Shown here: piece after piece, positions 59,406-64,000 of the stretch
Position numbering within the stretch: the first letter of the stretch is position 1
How the letters are laid out: each line of letters opens with the position of its first letter
Assembly: GCF_014648055.1 (NCBI RefSeq)
Contig: NZ_BMQJ01000001.1
Location: 248,001 to 312,000 of the forward strand
DNA: 64,000 bases
Direction: 5' to 3'
DNA from: Streptosporangium pseudovulgare
GTDB taxonomy: Bacteria; Actinomycetota; Actinomycetes; Streptosporangiales; Streptosporangiaceae
Translations under genes and position numbers: made by a program
Notes under the pieces: generated by a model
The model's database searches: none
The model's input: the letters and a program-made list of their open reading frames with translations, nothing else
What the model was told of the DNA's origin: nothing

Positions 59406-61034
59406 GTGACCAGCCCGATTTTTGCGCTTTGCGATGAGTATGTGACCCGCTCGGCGGCCCTCGACCCGGTCCACGCCGGCATGGAAGGCGTGGACGTCCC
59501 GTTCGCCCCGGCCACCGACTACAGCCCGGAGGGCCACGCCGCCCGCGCGTCGCTGATGAAGGAGACCCTGTCCAGGCTCTCCTCCCTGGAGCCGCTCGGC
59601 GAGGCCGACGTGCGGGCCGCCGCCCACCTGCGGGAACGGCTGGAGGCCGAGCTGGCCCTGCACGAGACCGGCGAGCACCTCCGCGCGGTGTGCGCGCCGT
59701 TCGGGCTGGTCTGCGAGCTGTGGGAGAGCACCGACCTGCTGCCGCACCGCACCGAGGACGAGTGGCGCGACGTCGCGACGCGGCTCGCGGCCATCCCCGG
59801 CATGCTCCGGGGCTGGCAGACGAGCCTCTCCACGGGTCTGGACCAGGGGCTGCGGGCCGCGCGCCGGCAGGCGCTGGAGGCCGCGGTCCAGGCCGCGCGT
59901 TTCGCGGAGGACCGCACGCACGGGTCCCTGGTGGACGCCTACGGCGACGGTCCGCTCCGGGACGAGCTCGCCGAGAGCGCCGCCGCCGCGCACGCGGGCT
60001 ACGCCGAGGCCGCCCGCTACCTGCGCGAGGAGTACGCGCCCCGGGCGAGCGAGGCCGACGGGGTCGGCGCCGAGCGGTACGCCGTGCACTCGCGCCTCCA
60101 GCTCGGCGCCGACATCGACCTGGTCGACGCATACGAGTGGGGCTGGGCCGAACTGGCCCGCATCGAGGCCGAGCTGGCCGCCGAGGCCGACCGGGTGCGG
60201 CCGGGCGCCTCGGTGGAGGAGGCGACCGCGATCCTCAACGAGACCTACTACGTCGAGGGCCGGGACGCCTACCGGGAATGGCTGCAGGAGCGCCACGACC
60301 GGGCGATCGAGCAACTGCACGGCACCCACTTCGACATCGCCGAGCCGCTGCGCCGGGTGGACGTCGTGCTGTCCTTCGACGCCAGCGCGGGCGCGGCCTC
60401 CTACATGAGCCCCAGCGAGGACCTGTCCCGGCCTGGTCGCACCAACTGGCCCGTGACCCCGGGACGGGACCGGTTCGAGGTCTGGAACGAGCTGACCACC
60501 GTCTTCCACGAGGGGGTCCCGGGCCACCACCTCCAGATCGGCACCACGCGGGTGGTCGGCGACGGCCTGTCGCGCTTCGGCCTGGCCTCCTGGGTGAGCG
60601 GGCACGGCGAGGGCTGGGCGCTGTACGCCGAGCGGCTGGCCGACGAGCTGGGCTGGTTCGACGAACCGGGCACCCGGCTGGGCATGCTGGCCGGGTCGGC
60701 CCTGCGGGCGGCCCGGGTCGTCATCGACCTCGGCGTCCACCTGGACCTGCCGCTGCCCGACGGCTCCCGGTGGACCTTCGAGCGGGCGTGCGAGGTGCTG
60801 CGGGACCGCGGCCGCTGCGAGCCGCACCGGGTGCACAACGAGGTGGTCCGCTACTTCGGCTGGCCCGCGCAGGCCCCCTCCTACAAGCTCGGCGAGCGTG
60901 CCTGGCTGGCCGCCCGTGAGGAGGCCCGGCAGCGGCTGGGCGCCGGCTTCGACCTGCGGCGCTGGCACACCGCGGCGCTGGAGCTGGGCCCGGTGGGCCT
61001 GTCGAGCCTCACCGAGGCCCTGCGCCGGCTCTGA
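59406..61034 (+). CDS. DUF885 putative metallopeptidase
   Basis: A protein of 542 aa of the DUF885 family. A largely helical N-terminal region leads to the gluzincin-like motif FHEGVPGHHLQIG (HExxH-like, with E and two His) and a downstream HGEGWALYAERLADELGWFD, which may give the third metal ligand. The C-terminal block GWPAQAPSYKLGERAW is a family hallmark. The peptide specificity is unknown and there is no signal peptide. TACAGT (59394-59399) ends 6 nt before GTG 59406, so the mRNA is probably leaderless. Confidence 0.88.
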   Translation: MTSPIFALCDEYVTRSAALDPVHAGMEGVDVPFAPATDYSPEGHAARASLMKETLSRLSSLEPLGEADVRAAAHLRERLEAELALHETGEHLRAVCAPFGLVCELWESTDLLPHRTEDEWRDVATRLAAIPGMLRGWQTSLSTGLDQGLRAARRQALEAAVQAARFAEDRTHGSLVDAYGDGPLRDELAESAAAAHAGYAEAARYLREEYAPRASEADGVGAERYAVHSRLQLGADIDLVDAYEWGWAELARIEAELAAEADRVRPGASVEEATAILNETYYVEGRDAYREWLQERHDRAIEQLHGTHFDIAEPLRRVDVVLSFDASAGAASYMSPSEDLSRPGRTNWPVTPGRDRFEVWNELTTVFHEGVPGHHLQIGTTRVVGDGLSRFGLASWVSGHGEGWALYAERLADELGWFDEPGTRLGMLAGSALRAARVVIDLGVHLDLPLPDGSRWTFERACEVLRDRGRCEPHRVHNEVVRYFGWPAQAPSYKLGERAWLAAREEARQRLGAGFDLRRWHTAALELGPVGLSSLTEALRRL

Positions 61035-61036
61035 CC

Positions 61037-61062
61037 GGTGGGGCGGACCGGTCCGCCCCACC
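61037..61062 (+). terminator. 26-bp perfect palindrome after the DUF885 gene
   Basis: GGTGGGGCGGACC (61037-61049) is followed directly by its reverse complement GGTCCGCCCCACC (61050-61062), two bases after the stop codon. It is a terminator-type hairpin. The remaining 260 bp to the next gene contain a less GC-rich patch (61178-61226) but no gene. Confidence 0.7.
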
Positions 61063-61324
61063 CCGCCCCGGCCTCGCGGGCCGGTCCGCCTACGCCCGGA
61101 CCCGCCGTACGGCGCGGCCCGGCGTACGGCGCGGCGTCGCGGACCGGCCGCCGGACGGGCGGGTGGCCGGTCCGCGGTAAACCCACGTCGATCACATGGA
61201 TTTATTACCTCCGCCCCCAGTTATCCGCGGGGTGGCGGGAATGCTGTCCTCCCGGCCCGGGCGGGCCCTTTCCGAAGATCTTCCGGACGGCGGGACGTCG
61301 CCTCCGGTGCCTTAGGGTGGCGAG

Positions 61325-62188
61325 ATGGTGATTCTGGACGGCGGACTGGCCACACATCTGGAGACGCTCGGCGCGGACCTCAAGGACGAGCTCTGGTCGG
61401 CGAAACTGCTGGTGGAGGACCCTTCGGTGATCCGGCGGGCGCATCTCGACTACTTCCGCGCCGGAGCCAACGTCGCGATCACGTCGAGTTACCAGGCCAG
61501 CGTCCCGGCGTTCATGCGCCGCGGGCTGAGCGCCGCCGAAGCCGAGAACCTGATCCTGCTGTCCGTTCGCCTGGCCATGGAGGCCCGCGACCAGTACGGC
61601 GAGGGCACCGTGGCGGCGAGCGTGGGACCGTACGGGGCCTCCCTCGCCAACGGCGCCGAGTACACCGGTGACTACGACCTCGACGAGGACGGTCTGGCCG
61701 ACTGGCACCGGGACCGCTGGCACATCCTCGCCGGCAGCGGCGCCGACCTGATGGCCTGCGAGACCATCCCCTCCTACACGGAGGCCAGGGCGCTGGCCCG
61801 GCTGTTCGCCGAGACCCCCCGGATGCGGGGATGGGTGAGCTTCTCCTGCCGGGACGGCGAGCACATCAACGACGGCACCCCGCTCAAGGAGGCCGCCGCG
61901 CTGTTCGCCGGCACCCCGCAGGTGATCACGGTCGGCGTGAACTGCACGGCGCCGCGGCACGTCAACAGCCTCATCGGGCAGATCCAGGGCAAGCCCGTGA
62001 TCGTCTACCCCAACTCCGGTGAGACCTGGGACCCGGCGGGCCGCCGCTGGCTCGGCCTGGCCGACCCGGTCGAGTTCGGCGCCGCGGCGGCCGAGTGGCA
62101 CGCCGCCGGCTCGAACTTCATCGGCGGCTGCTGCCGTACCACGCCGGAGCACATCCGCCAGATCCGGCGGCACCTGAGGACCGGATGA
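61325..62188 (+). CDS. mmuM: homocysteine S-methyltransferase
   Basis: Transfers a methyl group from S-methylmethionine or SAM to homocysteine. A 287-aa barrel with ILDGGLATHLETLGADL, ANVAITSSYQASVPAFMRRG, ASVGPYGASLANGAEYTGDY, the zinc ligand in TVGVNCTAPRHV, and the Cys-Cys pair in GGCCRTTPEHIRQI. It is cobalamin-independent, the MmuM type. TAGGGT (61313-61318) ends 6 nt before the ATG and no ribosome site is seen. It is functionally close to metF, 55 kb away. Confidence 0.94.
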   Translation: MVILDGGLATHLETLGADLKDELWSAKLLVEDPSVIRRAHLDYFRAGANVAITSSYQASVPAFMRRGLSAAEAENLILLSVRLAMEARDQYGEGTVAASVGPYGASLANGAEYTGDYDLDEDGLADWHRDRWHILAGSGADLMACETIPSYTEARALARLFAETPRMRGWVSFSCRDGEHINDGTPLKEAAALFAGTPQVITVGVNCTAPRHVNSLIGQIQGKPVIVYPNSGETWDPAGRRWLGLADPVEFGAAAAEWHAAGSNFIGGCCRTTPEHIRQIRRHLRTG

Positions 62189-62352
62189 GCGGCGGGCCCT
62201 CCCGGGCGGTTCCGGGGAAGCCGCCCATCCCTGGCGCAAACGGCGGCCAATCGCGACAATAACCCCAACAATACCGTTTCGTACCGCCGGTACGGCGCGG
62301 CACCGGCCGGGTCCTCCCGGCCTCCGCGCACGCCCCGATCCCGGGAGACCTC

Positions 62353-63324
62353 TTGTTCGTCGACATGCCGCTGGCCCAGCTGCTGGAGTACCGCCCCGAC
62401 CGTCACGAGCCCGAGGGGTTCGACGCCTTCTGGGAGCGCACCCTGGCCGAGACCCGCGCCCACGACCTGGGCGCGGTCTTCACCGAGGTGGAGACCGATC
62501 TCGCGCTGGTGCGCGTCTTCGACGTCCGCTACGCGGGTTTCGGCGGGCACGAGATCCGGGGCTGGCTGCTCGCTCCGGCCGCGGCCGAGGGGCCGCTGCC
62601 GTGCGTGGTGCAGTACATCGGCTACGGCGGCGGCCGGGGCCTGCCGCACGACTGGCTGACCTGGCCCGCGGCCGGCTGGGCGATCTTCGTGATGGACTCG
62701 CGCGGGCAGGGCGGCGGCTGGCGCGTCGGCGACACCCCCGACCCGGTGGGCGGCACCGGCCCGGAGGTGAGCGGCAAGCTCACCCACGGAGTGCTCGACC
62801 CGGACGACTACTACTACCGGCGCCTGTACACCGACGGGGTCCGGGCCGTCGAGGCCGCCCGGACCCACCCCCTGGTGGACCCCTCCCGCGTGGTCGTCTC
62901 GGGCGGCAGCCAGGGCGGCGCCATCGCGATGGCGGTCAGCTCGATGGTCCCGGACCTGCTGTTCGCCTTCATCGACGTGCCGTTCATGTCCCACATCCGC
63001 CACGCCGCCGTGATCACCGACGAGGACCCCTACGCCGAGCTCGGGCGCTTCCTGAAGTCGCACCGCCACCGCTTCGACCAGGTGTTCGCCACCCTCGACC
63101 ACTTCGACGGCGTGAACTTCGCGGCCCGCAACACCACCCCGGCGCTCTTCTCGGTGGGGCTGCGCGACGGCGTCACCCCGCCGTCCACGGTGTTCGCGGC
63201 CTACAACCACTACGCGGGCCCGAAGGACATCCGGGTCTGGCACTTCAACGGGCACGAGGGCGGCGAGTCCGCCCAGGTGACCGAGCACCTGAGGGTGGCG
63301 CGGAAGCTGCCGGACGGCCGCTGA
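62353..63324 (+). CDS. acetyl xylan esterase / cephalosporin C deacetylase-like hydrolase
   Basis: An alpha/beta hydrolase of 323 aa in the AXE1 family: EPEGFDAFWERTLAE, VVQYIGYGGGRGLPHDWLTW (oxyanion side), FVMDSRGQGGGW, the nucleophile in VVSGGSQGGAIAMA, DVPFMSHIRHA, SVGLRDGVTPPSTVFAAYNHYAG (catalytic Asp) and FNGHEGGE (catalytic His). It is cytoplasmic by sequence. The native substrate may be an acetylated oligosaccharide. Start TTG 62353 is supported by GGGAGA 6 nt upstream; ATG 62365 is the alternative. Confidence 0.9.
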   Translation: MFVDMPLAQLLEYRPDRHEPEGFDAFWERTLAETRAHDLGAVFTEVETDLALVRVFDVRYAGFGGHEIRGWLLAPAAAEGPLPCVVQYIGYGGGRGLPHDWLTWPAAGWAIFVMDSRGQGGGWRVGDTPDPVGGTGPEVSGKLTHGVLDPDDYYYRRLYTDGVRAVEAARTHPLVDPSRVVVSGGSQGGAIAMAVSSMVPDLLFAFIDVPFMSHIRHAAVITDEDPYAELGRFLKSHRHRFDQVFATLDHFDGVNFAARNTTPALFSVGLRDGVTPPSTVFAAYNHYAGPKDIRVWHFNGHEGGESAQVTEHLRVARKLPDGR

Positions 63325-63338
63325 GCGCGGCGGGGCCG

Positions 63339-63372
63339 CCGGTCCGGTCTCCCGTACGGAAGACCGGACCGG
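63339..63372. terminator. bidirectional terminator between esterase and crcB
   Basis: CCGGTCCGGTCT (63339-63350) and AGACCGGACCGG (63361-63372) form a perfect 12-bp stem with a 10-nt loop that itself contains CCGTACGG. It lies between two convergent genes. Confidence 0.75.
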
Positions 63373-63433
63373 AGCCCGTACGGGAAGCCGGATCGGCGGC
63401 CGTCGGGAGGCCGGGCGGAAATGGCGGCGGCGG

Positions 63434-63808
63434 TCAGCCGGTGAAGGCGCGGGCCAGCGCGAAGCCGACGGTCGCCGCGCCCAGGCCGGCGGCGACCGAG
63501 GCGGCGACGTTGGCGGCGGCGAGCGTCCTGGACCCGCTCTCGGCCAGCCGCAGCGTCTCGTAGGAGAACGTCGAGTAGGTCGTCAGCGCGCCGCAGAGGC
63601 CGGCGCCGAGCAGCAACTGCGGGCCGGTGCCCACGGCCCCGGACAGCACCGCCCCGGTCAGCGCGCCCAGCATCAGCGAGCCGGCCATGTTGACGACGAG
63701 GGTGCCCCAGGGGAAGGCCGTGGCGTGGCGGGCCTGGACGGCGCGGTCGGTGAGGTAGCGCAGGGGCGCGCCGAGGGCGCCCCCGAGCAGCACCAGCAGC
63801 CAGCTCAT
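63434..63808 (-). CDS. crcB: CrcB/FluC fluoride channel subunit
   Basis: A small four-TM protein of 124 aa that exports fluoride. Signature segments: [16 protein letters not shown] at the N terminus, [19 protein letters not shown], and [20 protein letters not shown] with the conserved Thr/Ser/Phe fluoride-lining track. ATG 63808 overlaps the stop codon of an upstream frame by 4 bp (ATGA), typical for the paired crcB genes of actinobacteria. Confidence 0.93.
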   Translation of the reverse strand: MSWLLVLLGGALGAPLRYLTDRAVQARHATAFPWGTLVVNMAGSLMLGALTGAVLSGAVGTGPQLLLGAGLCGALTTYSTFSYETLRLAESGSRTLAAANVAASVAAGLGAATVGFALARAFTG

Positions 63809-64000
63809 CGCGACCTCCCGCCGGTCCTCGGCCTCCCCGGCCCCTCCCCGGCTCCCCCTGATCCCCGCGCCCTCTCCGCCTCCCGCGTCCTCCGCGCCTC
63901 CGACGGCGTCCGCCGCTCCGCCGCTCCGGCACCGCTTCCGGCTCCGGCACCGCTTCCGGCCTCGCTCCCCGAACCGGCTCCGGGCAGGAGCCTGCGGGTG
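63805..64000 (-). CDS. partial gene overlapping crcB, probably a second crcB (uncertain)
   Basis: A frame open from the window edge ends in TGA overlapping the crcB ATG by 4 bp. The visible residues are a low-complexity tail ([15 protein letters not shown], then an Arg/Gly-rich end) without recognisable domain, so identity rests only on the usual pairing of crcB genes and the ATGA overlap. The main part lies outside the window. Confidence 0.35.
   Translation of the reverse strand, partial: TRRLLPGAGSGSEAGSGAGAGSGAGAAERRTPSEARRTREAERARGSGGAGEGPGRPRTGGRSR

Noticed and set aside
63210-63950. Minus-strand frame overlapping crcB from the window edge
   Set aside because: Arg-rich shadow of the channel gene; the crcB frame has the conserved membrane motifs.

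Overview
The window is chromosomal DNA from a high-GC actinobacterium, most likely a member of the Streptosporangiales. The evidence is very high third-position GC, a BldD orthologue with the c-di-GMP residues R114/D116/R125/D128, a thiamin/MetF/PASTA-kinase block arranged as I remember it from Streptomyces, and many start codons without Shine-Dalgarno sites. I see no tRNA, rRNA, CRISPR array, insertion sequence or prophage.

Layout. 1-5.6 kb: end of a universal stress protein, bldD, an RsbU/SpoIIE-type phosphatase, a HEPN protein behind a LexA-type promoter, an L,D-transpeptidase, a YbaK deacylase and a GNAT. 5.7-15.1 kb: metF, a polyprenyl diphosphate synthase, thiE, a small HTH protein, a flavin reductase, a TPP riboswitch with thiO-thiS-thiG, and a PASTA Ser/Thr kinase. 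15.2-32.1 kb: a large purine-catabolism island. The minus strand carries OHCU decarboxylase, HIU hydrolase, uricase, two of three xanthine-dehydrogenase-type subunits, 8-oxoguanine deaminase, glycerate kinase, allantoinase and allantoicase. Endonuclease IV interrupts it. A PucR regulator then faces a divergent urease-like ureAB-ureC operon with an MHS-type transporter and an amidohydrolase. Together these could take urate to glyoxylate/glycerate and urea, and urea to ammonia. The xanthine dehydrogenase large subunit, ureidoglycolate lyase, glyoxylate carboligase and urease accessory genes are not in the window.

32.6-43 kb: a LytS/LytR-type two-component pair, a sulfite-oxidase-like molybdoenzyme, a DAHP synthase behind an aromatic leader peptide and attenuator, thiI, a small secreted polyglycine protein, an MFS exporter with its GntR repressor and a striking palindromic operator, and a phosphofructokinase with a DasR-type operator. 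43-64 kb: a secreted DMFase-like lipoprotein, a lactonase-fold protein, a MarR-GNAT fusion, a 1097-residue KAP NTPase with a degenerate caspase-like N terminus, a GT-C glycosyltransferase, a MOSC protein, a GNAT, a toxin-antitoxin pair, dps facing a MerR-VIT/VWA operon, a DUF885 protein, a homocysteine methyltransferase, an acetyl-xylan-esterase-like hydrolase and a CrcB/FluC fluoride channel pair cut by the window end.

Two themes recur. Many genes look leaderless: a TANNNT box lies 6-7 nt before the start codon and there is no ribosome site. Low-complexity DNA is also common, both as intergenic minisatellites and as Gly/Pro/Ser/Ala-rich insertions inside otherwise conserved enzymes (uricase, OHCU decarboxylase, allantoinase, KAP NTPase, VWA protein).
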